Assembly: GCA_020722065.1 (NCBI GenBank)
Contig: DYLK01000015.1
Span: 1-63,890 of the forward strand
DNA from: Melioribacter roseus
GTDB lineage: Bacteria > Bacteroidota > Ignavibacteria > Ignavibacteriales > Melioribacteraceae
DNA length: 63,890 nucleotides
Direction: 5' to 3'
Position numbers and translations under genes: made by a program. The notes beneath the pieces were generated by a model, which saw only the letters and a program-made list of their open reading frames with translations, had not been told where the DNA came from and did no database searches. Positions 56,498 through 63,890 of this stretch are shown here, piece after piece. Within the stretch, counting starts at the first letter, position 1, and the number at the start of each line of letters is the position of its first letter.

Positions 56498-57160
56498 ATG
56501 AGCTGGTTGTCAAGAAGCTTTAAAACTTCTATCGGACAAAAATTAGTGATGGCAATTACAGGTCTATTACTTCTTTTGTTCCTATTTGTTCATCTTGCTG
56601 GTAATTTTACTATTTGGGGAGGCGAAGCATTCTTTACTCAGTATGTTTCAACTCTTGAATCACTTGGTAATTTTACTCACATTATTGAAGTTGGATTAGC
56701 TCTACTTTTTATTGTTCATATCTTTTTTGGCTTACGTCTTGCATTACAAAATGCTGAAAAAAGACCGGTGCAATATAAAGTTTACGAATCCAACAATCTT
56801 ATTGATTTCAGTGCCAGATATACATGGCAAACTGGAGTCTTAATTTTAGTTTTTCTAGTTGTTCACTTAATCACATTTTGGTATTTGTATAAATTTGGTG
56901 GTGAAAATCGCGAGTTGTTTGAAATTGTTACAACTTGGTTTGCAAATCCTATTTATTCATTATTCTATGTTTTAATAATGATTGCCCTTGGCGTTCATAT
57001 TCAACATGGATTTCAAAGTGCATTTCAGACATTGGGATGGACTCACCCTAAATATACACCATTTATCGAAAAATTAGGAACTTTTATCGCTTGGTTATTA
57101 GGACTAGGTTTTTCTCTAATTCCAATTTATTTCTATTTTAGTTCAATAGGAGGCAACTAA
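56498..57160 (+). CDS. sdhC: Succinate dehydrogenase cytochrome b subunit (B-type, five-helix)
   Basis: This is a 220-residue membrane subunit. The ATG at 56498 follows AGGAGG (56486-56491) by six bases and is preferred over a TTG at 56495. Five hydrophobic helices carry His residues positioned for two haems b: [33 protein letters not shown] and [13 protein letters not shown]. Single long subunits like this mark the B-type complexes of Bacteroidota, which couple succinate oxidation or fumarate reduction to (mena)quinone. The stop overlaps the sdhA start by one base. Confidence 0.94.
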   Translation: MSWLSRSFKTSIGQKLVMAITGLLLLLFLFVHLAGNFTIWGGEAFFTQYVSTLESLGNFTHIIEVGLALLFIVHIFFGLRLALQNAEKRPVQYKVYESNNLIDFSARYTWQTGVLILVFLVVHLITFWYLYKFGGENRELFEIVTTWFANPIYSLFYVLIMIALGVHIQHGFQSAFQTLGWTHPKYTPFIEKLGTFIAWLLGLGFSLIPIYFYFSSIGGN

Positions 57161-59070
57161 TGATTAAATTAGATGCAAAAATTCCAGAAGGACATATTTC
57201 AGAAAAGTGGACAAATCACAAATTCAATATGAAACTTGTGAATCCATCAAATAAAAGAAAATATGATGTAATTGTTGTTGGAACAGGTTTAGCTGGAGCT
57301 TCGGCTGCCGCAACTTTAGCTGAACTTGGTTATAAAGTGAAAGCTTTCACTTTTCACGATAGTCCACGAAGAGCGCATTCAATCGCCGCACAGGGTGGAA
57401 TTAACGCTTCAAAAAATTACCAAAATGATGGAGATTCTGATTTCAGACTTTACTACGACACAATTAAAGGCGGAGATTTCCGTTCTCGTGAAGCAAATAC
57501 ATACAGATTAGCTGAAGTAAGTGCAAATATCATTGACCAAGCTGTTGCTCAAGGTGTTCCGTTTGCACGTGAATATGGTGGAACTTTAGCAAATCGTTCA
57601 TTCGGTGGTGCTCAAGTTTCAAGAACTTTTTATGCTCGCGGTGAAACAGGACAACAACTTCTTCTTGGTGCTTATTCTGCACTTTCTCGTCAAATTGGGT
57701 TAAAAAATGTTGAAATGTACACACGCCGTGAAATGCTTGATGTTGTAATTGTCGATGGACAAGCTAAAGGAATTATTGTTCGAAATCTCTTAACTGGCGA
57801 AATCGAAAGATATTCCGCACAAGCTGTAATTTTAGCTACTGGTGGTTATGCCAGAGTATTTTATCTTTCAACAAATGCTATGAATTCTAATGCAACAGCA
57901 GTTTGGCGAGCTCACAAAAAAGGCGCTGCTTTTGCAAATCCTTGCTTTACTCAAATTCACCCAACATGCTTACCAATACATGGCGAATTGCAATCAAAAC
58001 GTGTTTTGATGAGCGAAAGTTTAAGAAATGATGGTCGAATTTGGGTATCAAAAAACAAAGCGGACAAACGTTCTGCTGCCGATATCCCCGAAGAAGAAAG
58101 AGATTATTATCTCGAAAGAAAATATCCTTCATTCGGCAATTTAGCACCACGCGATATTTCTTCTCGTAGTGCAAAAGAAGTTTGCGATGAAGGTCGCGGT
58201 GTAAACGGGAAAGATGCAGTTTATTTGGATTTTAGCGAAGCTATTAATCGTCTTGGTGAAAATGTAATTCGTGAACGTTACGGGAACTTGTTCGATATGT
58301 ATCAGAACATTACAGGAGAAAATCCATACAAAGTTCCAATGCAAATTTATCCAGCTCCACACTATGTAATGGGTGGTTTGTGGGTAGATTATAACTTGAT
58401 GAGCAACATCCCAGGACTTTTTGTTTTAGGCGAAGCAAATTTCTCTGATCACGGAGCAAACCGACTTGGTGCTTCTGCTCTTATGCAAGGTCTTGCAGAC
58501 GGATATTTTGTTATTCCTTACACAATTGGTAATTACTTTGGTGGTCAGAAACCTGAAAAAGTTTCTACAGATAACACTGCTTTTGCCGAAGCTGAGAAAA
58601 CTGTTAGAGACTCAATCCAAAAATTAATATCAATAAACGGAAAGCAAACTGTTGATAGTATCCATAAAAGACTTGGTCAGATTATGTGGGACAAAGTCGG
58701 AATGGCAAGAAACGAGAAAGGCTTAAAAGAAGCAATTTCCGAAATTACTTCTTTACGAGAAGAATTCTGGAAAGATGTAAAAGTAGTTGGACAAGATAAA
58801 GAGCTTAACCAAACACTTGAGCGAGCTGGAAGAGTTGCTGATTTTCTTGAACTTGGTGAACTAATGGCAGTTGATGCATTAAACAGAAATGAATCTTGCG
58901 GTGCTCACTTTAGAGAAGAATACCAGACAAAAGAAGGCGAAGCATTAAGAAATGATGAAGAATATGCTTACGTTTCTGCGTGGGAATTCAAGAAAGTTGG
59001 TGAGTGGGAATTGAATAAAGAACCACTTGTCTTTGAATATGTAAAATTAGCAACAAGGAGCTACAAGTAA
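57160..59070 (+). CDS. sdhA: Succinate dehydrogenase / fumarate reductase flavoprotein subunit
   Basis: This is a 636-residue FAD subunit holding the dicarboxylate site. The Rossmann motif [17 protein letters not shown] is at about 43-59. The covalent-FAD histidine lies in [14 protein letters not shown] (about 72-85). [32 protein letters not shown] and [16 protein letters not shown] form the substrate and FAD contacts. Length and motifs fit the B-type enzyme. The GGAGG for its translation lies at the end of sdhC, and its stop overlaps sdhB by one base. Confidence 0.97.
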   Translation: MIKLDAKIPEGHISEKWTNHKFNMKLVNPSNKRKYDVIVVGTGLAGASAAATLAELGYKVKAFTFHDSPRRAHSIAAQGGINASKNYQNDGDSDFRLYYDTIKGGDFRSREANTYRLAEVSANIIDQAVAQGVPFAREYGGTLANRSFGGAQVSRTFYARGETGQQLLLGAYSALSRQIGLKNVEMYTRREMLDVVIVDGQAKGIIVRNLLTGEIERYSAQAVILATGGYARVFYLSTNAMNSNATAVWRAHKKGAAFANPCFTQIHPTCLPIHGELQSKRVLMSESLRNDGRIWVSKNKADKRSAADIPEEERDYYLERKYPSFGNLAPRDISSRSAKEVCDEGRGVNGKDAVYLDFSEAINRLGENVIRERYGNLFDMYQNITGENPYKVPMQIYPAPHYVMGGLWVDYNLMSNIPGLFVLGEANFSDHGANRLGASALMQGLADGYFVIPYTIGNYFGGQKPEKVSTDNTAFAEAEKTVRDSIQKLISINGKQTVDSIHKRLGQIMWDKVGMARNEKGLKEAISEITSLREEFWKDVKVVGQDKELNQTLERAGRVADFLELGELMAVDALNRNESCGAHFREEYQTKEGEALRNDEEYAYVSAWEFKKVGEWELNKEPLVFEYVKLATRSYK

Positions 59071-59840
59071 TGGAAAATCATAATATCAATTTAACTTTGA
59101 ATATTTGGAGACAAGAAAATCCATCTACTGAAGGTAGATTTGAAGAATTTAAGGTTTCTACTTCGCCAGATGCTTCTATTCTCGAAATGTTAGATGAACT
59201 AAATAATACTTTAGAAGCAAAGGGCGAAAGACCAATTGCTTTTGAAAGTGATTGTCGTGAAGGAATTTGTGGTACTTGTGGTGTTGTTGTTAACGGACAT
59301 CCACACGGACCTTTGCCCAAAACTGCAACATGCCAATTACATATGCGAACATTTAAAGATGGTGAAAATCTTTATATTGAACCATTCAGAGCAAAGGCAT
59401 ATAATATAATTAAAGATTTAATTGTCGATCGCTCTCCTTTGGATAAAATTATTCAATCTGGTGGTTTCATTTCAGTTAATACAGGAAGTGCACCAGATGC
59501 AAATATTCATCCAATCTCTAAAGAAACGGCTACTATTGCTATTGAAGCGGCTGAATGCATCGGTTGTGGAGCTTGCGTTGCAGCTTGTAAAAATGCTTCT
59601 GCAATGCTTTTTGTAGGTGCCAAAGTTTCTCAATTTGCTGTTCTTCCTCAAGGTCAACCAGAACGATATGATAGAGTTCAAGCAATGGTTAATACAATGG
59701 ATGAAATGGGATTTGGTAGCTGCACAAATACTTATGCTTGCGAAGCTGAATGTCCAAAAGGTGTTTCAGTTACAAATATTGCGCGAATGAATCGAGATTT
59801 CTTAAAAGCAAAAATTACTTCGCACGCTTTACATTTTTGA
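59070..59840 (+). CDS. sdhB: Succinate dehydrogenase / fumarate reductase iron-sulfur subunit
   Basis: This is a 256-residue subunit that passes electrons from FAD to quinone. The 2Fe-2S domain has CREGICGTCGVVVNG and a CQLHM ligand downstream (about 63-97). The C-terminal ferredoxin-like domain has CIGCGACVAAC (about 163-173) and CTNTYACEAECPKG (about 213-226) for the 4Fe-4S and 3Fe-4S clusters. This completes a three-gene sdhCAB operon closed by a strong terminator. Confidence 0.97.
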   Translation: MENHNINLTLNIWRQENPSTEGRFEEFKVSTSPDASILEMLDELNNTLEAKGERPIAFESDCREGICGTCGVVVNGHPHGPLPKTATCQLHMRTFKDGENLYIEPFRAKAYNIIKDLIVDRSPLDKIIQSGGFISVNTGSAPDANIHPISKETATIAIEAAECIGCGACVAACKNASAMLFVGAKVSQFAVLPQGQPERYDRVQAMVNTMDEMGFGSCTNTYACEAECPKGVSVTNIARMNRDFLKAKITSHALHF

Positions 59841-59863
59841 TAATTATTTCAAAAAGATATAAT

Positions 59864-59893
59864 AAAAAAGACGGAGTAATTTCCGTCTTTTTT
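59864..59893. terminator. Bidirectional terminator between sdhB and pta
   Basis: AAAAAAGACGGA (59864-59875) pairs perfectly with TCCGTCTTTTTT (59882-59893), a 12-bp stem with a 6-base loop. The A- and T-runs make it work for sdhB on the plus strand and pta on the minus strand. Confidence 0.9.
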
Positions 59894-59922
59894 ATTTTAA
59901 ACTATAATTGAGAATTTGTTAA

Positions 59923-60906
59923 CTATTTTGCCATTAAACAAGAAATAGCAGCAGTATTTACAATATCTTCCACACTACAACCACGACTTAAATCAAACAA
60001 CGGTTTTTTCAAGCCCTGAACAATTGGTCCAACTGCAATTGCTCCACCAAGTCTTTCAGCAATTTTGTAACCGATATTTCCAGCATTCAAATCAGGAAAA
60101 GCTAATACATTTGCTCTTCCAGCAACAGAACTTTGTGGAGCTTTGCGTTTTCCGATGGAATCGATAATTGCGGCATCAAATTGCAATTCACCATCGAGCG
60201 ATAAATCTGGACGTTTTTGTTTTGCAATTTTTGTAGCTTCTAAAACTTTGTCAACTAATTCGTGTTTGGCACTTCCCATTGTTGAAAAGGACAACATTGC
60301 AACATGTGGTTCTTCGCCAGTTAGAATTTTGTGATTATCGGCTGTAGTTATTGCAATATCAGCCAATTGTTGTGCATTTGGATTTGGTACAACGGCACAA
60401 TCGGCAAAACTAAAAACTCGTTCGGGAAAAATCATCAAAAAGAAGCTCGAAACAATCGAAATTCCTTCCTCCATTCCAACAACCTGAAAAGCCGCTCGCA
60501 GAACATCGCCAGTTGATGCTGTTGAGCCAGCAACTGAACTTTGAGCCATATTTTCGCGAACTAACATCGCTCCAAAAAACAAGTCTTTTTTCATTGCAGT
60601 TTTAGCTTCTTCATAAGTAATTCCTTTGCTTTTTCTTAAATTGAAAAAGTAATTGGCAAAATCATTTGTTAATTCAGATTTTTCGGGGTCGTATATTCTT
60701 AATCCGTTTAATGTTAAACCTAATTCCTTTGCTTTTGCATAGATTTTTTCTTCATTTCCCACTGTAATTACTGAGGCAAAACCTTCTGTTATTATCATTT
60801 CGGCAGCTTTCAAAACTCTTTCATCATGACTTTCGGGTAAAACCACAGTTCTTTTTTGTGTTTTTGCTTTTGCTCTAATATCTTTTAATAATTGTATTTC
60901 TGACAT
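59923..60906 (-). CDS. pta: Phosphate acetyltransferase
   Basis: Pta interconverts acetyl-CoA and acetyl phosphate. The 327-residue protein is the short form without the DRTGG/BioD-like N-domain. Conserved blocks are VVLPESHDERVLKAAEMI, SSVAGSTASTGDVLRAAFQVVG, FADCAVVPNPNAQQLADIA, MLSFSTMGSAKHELVDKV and APQSSVAGRANVLAFPDLNAGNIGYKIAERLGG. No ackA is in the window. A TATTTTTG -7-like box lies upstream on the minus strand, but no TTG is at the right distance. Confidence 0.96.
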   Translation of the reverse strand: MSEIQLLKDIRAKAKTQKRTVVLPESHDERVLKAAEMIITEGFASVITVGNEEKIYAKAKELGLTLNGLRIYDPEKSELTNDFANYFFNLRKSKGITYEEAKTAMKKDLFFGAMLVRENMAQSSVAGSTASTGDVLRAAFQVVGMEEGISIVSSFFLMIFPERVFSFADCAVVPNPNAQQLADIAITTADNHKILTGEEPHVAMLSFSTMGSAKHELVDKVLEATKIAKQKRPDLSLDGELQFDAAIIDSIGKRKAPQSSVAGRANVLAFPDLNAGNIGYKIAERLGGAIAVGPIVQGLKKPLFDLSRGCSVEDIVNTAAISCLMAK

Positions 60907-61025
60907 ATTTTCCTCTAAATTAAATAAGATTTACTTATCAAAAATAACTTTTTAGAAGTTAATTTGTTACTGAATATTTGTGAGTTCTATTAAAATAGTG
61001 TGAATTTCAAATTTATAATCATATA

Positions 61026-61053
61026 ATAAAAAACCCGCAAGTTTTTGCGGGTT
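61026..61053 (-). terminator. Terminator after the DUF971 gene
   Basis: AACCCGCAA (61032-61040) pairs with TTGCGGGTT (61045-61053). On the minus strand the stem is followed by a T-run. It ends the prolyl-oligopeptidase/DUF971 transcript. Confidence 0.85.
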
Positions 61054-61079
61054 GATTGGCTTGTAATTTTGTTTAATTT

Positions 61080-61409
61080 TTATTCTGGGGTCGAGCTATC
61101 CAAAAGTAATTTCCCCCATTTATAAAGTAGTTCAAAGGAAAATATTCCATAATCGTAGCCATCTTTCCAAGTGATTTGAATTGCATAATTTCCTACCAAA
61201 TCAATTTTTACAATTTCATATTTGCCAATTCTATCTGGACCTTTTGGCGGAGCGGGAATTGTTTTCCATAAAATATGTTCGCCTTTATTTTGAGCATCTG
61301 GCGATTCATCACGCAAAAAATGAAGAGGAAAATTATGAACAACTGAATTTTCCCAAGTAATTTGTAATGCTTTTGTTTCTTTATTCAAATATATTTTAAT
61401 TGGTTGCAT
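61080..61409 (-). CDS. DUF971-domain protein
   Basis: This is a 109-residue protein matching DUF971, the domain also found at the N-terminus of gamma-butyrobetaine hydroxylases: IKIYLNKETKALQITWENS, PLHFLRDESPDAQ, KYEIVKIDLVGNYAIQITWKDGYDYGIFSFELLYKWG. Stand-alone members are small proteins of unclear function, sometimes linked to Fe-S assembly. It lies seven bases after the prolyl oligopeptidase gene, and a clean terminator follows. Confidence 0.87.
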   Translation of the reverse strand: MQPIKIYLNKETKALQITWENSVVHNFPLHFLRDESPDAQNKGEHILWKTIPAPPKGPDRIGKYEIVKIDLVGNYAIQITWKDGYDYGIFSFELLYKWGKLLLDSSTPE

Positions 61410-61416
61410 TTTTACC

Positions 61417-63513
61417 TTATTTGTAATCAGTATTTGTGTTGAACATTAAAAATGATAAAATATCTGTGTAAAGTTCAATTGTTTTGTTAACATTTGTTCC
61501 CGCTCCGTGACCAACTTTTGTCTCAATGCGAATTAATGTGGGGTTTTTCCCTTGATTCATTTCTTGCAAAGTGGCAGCATACTTAAATGAGTGTGCAGGA
61601 AAAACACGGTCATCGTGATCGGCAGTTGTAACCATAATTGCTGGATAATTGTCAATTTTCTTCAGATTGTGAAGTGGTGAAATCTTAATTAGATAATCAA
61701 ATTCTTCTGGAACTTCACTTGAGCCATATTCTGGAACCCAAGCCCAGCCGATTGTAAATTTTTGAAATCGCAACAAATCCATAACTCCAACCATTGGAAA
61801 TGCAACTTTTGCTAAATCTGGTCTTTGATTTACAATAACTCCCATCAACAATCCACCATTTGAACCACCTTGAATTGCCAATTTTTCTGATGAAGTATAA
61901 CCTTCTTTAATAAGATATTCGCCAGCTGAAATAAAATCATCATAAGCTTTTTGTCGATTTTCTTTCATAGCGGCTTTATGCCACGTTTCGCCATATTCAC
62001 CACCACCGCGAATATTCGCCAAAGCGTAAATTCCGCCTTGTTCCAAAAGTGGTAAATATGTTACTGAAAAACTTGGAGTTAAAGAAATATTGAAACCACC
62101 ATAAGCATAAAGCAAAGTTGGATTATTTCCATCTAACTTAATTCCCTTTTTATAAGTAATAAAAAGTGGGATTTTGGTGCCATCTTTACTTGTGTAAAAA
62201 ACTTGTTTTGTTTCGTAATCTTCAGGATTAAATTTTAATTCCGATTTTCTAAATAAAGAAGATTCGTTTTTTGCGATGTCGTATTTATAGATTGTTGGCG
62301 GGTAAGTAAATGAAGTAAATGTGTAAAAAACTTCAGAATCTGTTTGTTTTCCGCCAAAACCAAAAGCAGTTCCTACTCCAGGAAGTTTAATTTCGTTCTC
62401 TAATTTTCCATTCGTATTATAAACGTAAACTTTTGTATTAGCATCTTTTAGATAAGCAACAATCAATTTCCCATTTACAAAAGAAACAGAACTGATAGGA
62501 TTTGCGGTTTCGGGAATAATTGTTTGCCAATTTGATTTTTCGGGATTTTCAGGATTTACTAATACAATTTTATAATTAGGAGCTTCATAATTTGTTTGAA
62601 TTAGCAAATTGTCTCCCAAATTATCTATAAAAGAATATTCAGCTTCAAGTTCGCCGAAAATTGTTTTAATTGGTGAATTTTGGGATAAATCTTTGTAAAA
62701 CAATAAGTTGTAATCAGATGAACCTTCCCAACCAGAAATAATTAAATACTTTTCGTTATCGGTTACCGTACCCGAAAAACCTCTTTTGGGATTCGTCTTA
62801 TCTTCCATAACTAAAATATCTTCAGATTGTTTTGTTCCCACTTTGTGATAATACAATTTCTGAAATTCATTAGCTGCTTTCAGTTTTTCAGCGTCAGATG
62901 GTTCATCATAGCGACTGTAAAAAAATCCATCTTTAAACCACGACATTCCAGAAAATTTTACCCATTCAATTTTATCTGATAATTGCTCTTTGCTTGCAAC
63001 ATCAATTACAAATACATCTCTCCAATCAGAACCACCTTTCGAAATTGCATAAGCTGCGAATTTATTATTTTTAGAAAAAGAAATACCAGCTAAACTCACC
63101 GAAGCATCATCAGAAAATTTATTTGGGTCTAAAAACACTTCGGGATTTCCAGCTAATCCTTTTTGGCGATACAAAATTGAGAAATTTTGTAAACCATCAT
63201 TTTTATAGAAATAATAATAATCACCTTCTTTTGAAGGAGCAGAAAATCTTTCATAATTGAATAATTCAGTTAATCTGTTTTGGATTTTTTCGCGAAATGG
63301 AATTTTTGCTAAATAATTATCCGTAATTTCGTTTTCGGCAGAAATCCAATCTTGAGTTTCCTGCGAATTCAAATCTTCCATCCATCTGTACGGATCTGAA
63401 ATTTGTTTCCCGTGATAATTATCTACAACATCTCCTTTTTTGGGAGTTGGATATTTAATTTGTGCATTCATTGAAATTAAAGTTGTTAAAAAAACAATTA
63501 ATAAATATTTCAT
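61417..63513 (-). CDS. Prolyl oligopeptidase (S9A), exported
   Basis: This is a 698-residue serine peptidase that cleaves short peptides after proline. A signal peptide (KYLLIVFLTTLISMNAQ) sends it to the periplasm. The N-terminus has PYRWMEDLNSQETQDWISAEN, typical of S9A, followed by the seven-bladed propeller (about 75-420). The C-terminal hydrolase domain has the nucleophile in IQGGSNGGLLMG, the Asp in TADHDDRVFPAHSFKYAA and the His in VGHGAG. All three catalytic residues are present. A TATTTTTG box at 63542-63549 (minus) could be part of its promoter. Confidence 0.96.
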   Translation of the reverse strand: MKYLLIVFLTTLISMNAQIKYPTPKKGDVVDNYHGKQISDPYRWMEDLNSQETQDWISAENEITDNYLAKIPFREKIQNRLTELFNYERFSAPSKEGDYYYFYKNDGLQNFSILYRQKGLAGNPEVFLDPNKFSDDASVSLAGISFSKNNKFAAYAISKGGSDWRDVFVIDVASKEQLSDKIEWVKFSGMSWFKDGFFYSRYDEPSDAEKLKAANEFQKLYYHKVGTKQSEDILVMEDKTNPKRGFSGTVTDNEKYLIISGWEGSSDYNLLFYKDLSQNSPIKTIFGELEAEYSFIDNLGDNLLIQTNYEAPNYKIVLVNPENPEKSNWQTIIPETANPISSVSFVNGKLIVAYLKDANTKVYVYNTNGKLENEIKLPGVGTAFGFGGKQTDSEVFYTFTSFTYPPTIYKYDIAKNESSLFRKSELKFNPEDYETKQVFYTSKDGTKIPLFITYKKGIKLDGNNPTLLYAYGGFNISLTPSFSVTYLPLLEQGGIYALANIRGGGEYGETWHKAAMKENRQKAYDDFISAGEYLIKEGYTSSEKLAIQGGSNGGLLMGVIVNQRPDLAKVAFPMVGVMDLLRFQKFTIGWAWVPEYGSSEVPEEFDYLIKISPLHNLKKIDNYPAIMVTTADHDDRVFPAHSFKYAATLQEMNQGKNPTLIRIETKVGHGAGTNVNKTIELYTDILSFLMFNTNTDYK

Positions 63514-63890
63514 TTGATAACCTTTTTATTAGTTGGCATTACAAAAATAAAAGACGAAAGTATTAAAATATAGTTTTATAAAAATTATTCTTTTGCTTTA
63601 TAATTTTCTAAAATTTATCTATGTGACAGAAGCATATAATGGTAATATTTACTTTACAAGTTCACTAAAGTGAACTGCAATGTTTATTTTATAAAATTAA
63701 TTAAAAGAACTCTAAAGGTTACTTTAATTCAAGAATATTTTGCTCCTTTTATTGCAGACAGCCTTAACTGATTGAAGAAGAAAGTCTAAAAATGACAAAA
63801 AAAATGTTCAACACAAAAAAGCATTGAACATCTTTTAATAATTTATTTTTATTGATTACTGTTCACTCATTACCGATTACTTCATCAAAA
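63514..63890. other. Intergenic region at the right window edge
   Basis: There is no ORF of note. It contains a perfect palindrome, GTTCACT (63660-63666), two A residues, AGTGAAC (63669-63675), and a hairpin ATGTTCAA (63804-63811) / TTGAACAT (63824-63831) with A- and T-rich flanks that could be a terminator for a gene outside the window. The remainder shows nothing I recognise. Confidence 0.5.

Noticed and set aside
1-63890. tRNA, rRNA or CRISPR genes
   Set aside because: I looked through the intergenic regions and saw no cloverleaf with a GGTTCGAAT-type arm, no rRNA-like stretch and no regular short repeat-spacer array.

Overview
The window is AT-rich DNA (roughly one third G+C by eye) from a Gram-negative bacterium of the Bacteroidota/Ignavibacteriota/Kapabacteria group. 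The evidence is a type IX secretion (T9SS) C-terminal sorting domain of the 'PNPFN' kind, a TonB-dependent receptor with an N-terminal carboxypeptidase-like domain, a three-subunit succinate dehydrogenase with a long di-haem-type membrane subunit, and two promoters that exactly fit the Bacteroidota pattern TTG-N19-TAnnTTTG (before uvrB and before the sigma-factor gene). The 'PNPFN' form of the sorting domain favours Ignavibacteria/Kapabacteria over Bacteroidia, but this is inference.

Layout. 190-622: hicB-hicA toxin-antitoxin pair. 857-9240: housekeeping genes uvrB, a LonB-like protease, pyk, an AmrS-type radical SAM enzyme and a purine permease, converging on alaS (9333-11924). 12244-16115: a small locus with a His-rich membrane protein, a TonB-dependent receptor with a CxxC in its plug, an unknown 69-residue protein and an exported FmdE-domain protein. 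It looks like a metal-handling locus and is unusually rich in palindromes. 16344-16601: yidD, convergent with an rnhB-yraN-mlaE-mlaF-mlaD operon on the minus strand.

20543-45221 is one 17-gene, 24.7-kb operon in which almost every gene overlaps or abuts the next. Its first half makes and decorates a nucleotide sugar: WecB-like epimerase, three SDR enzymes, an RmlC-like cupin, a DegT aminotransferase, a FemAB-like transferase, a radical SAM/SPASM enzyme, a deacetylase-like protein and an LpxD-like acyltransferase. Its second half is a set of TPR-linked glycosyltransferases: an OGT-like enzyme, a giant GT2-GT4-GT2-methyltransferase-GT2-TPR protein (about 1720 residues), a pure TPR protein, a GT2-TPR protein, a duplicated TPR-GT9 protein, a single TPR-GT9 protein and a GT4. 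I infer a surface-glycan or protein-glycosylation system. A T9SS cargo protein with DUF4874/DUF4832 domains follows (45350-47569).

47807-49438 carries a two-gene type II restriction-modification system whose borders look like those of an integron gene cassette: the first bases after a GTT core are perfectly complementary to the start of a ~130-bp imperfect palindrome that begins four bases after the nuclease stop codon. No integrase is in the window.

49588-63513 returns to mostly ordinary genes: a BtpA-family protein, an ICMT-like methyltransferase and a LOG protein (minus strand); a CPBP protease, a DUF2007 protein and cdsA; an ECF sigma factor with its anti-sigma factor; sdhCAB; then pta, a DUF971 protein and a prolyl oligopeptidase on the minus strand. 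I saw no tRNA, rRNA, CRISPR array or transposase gene.
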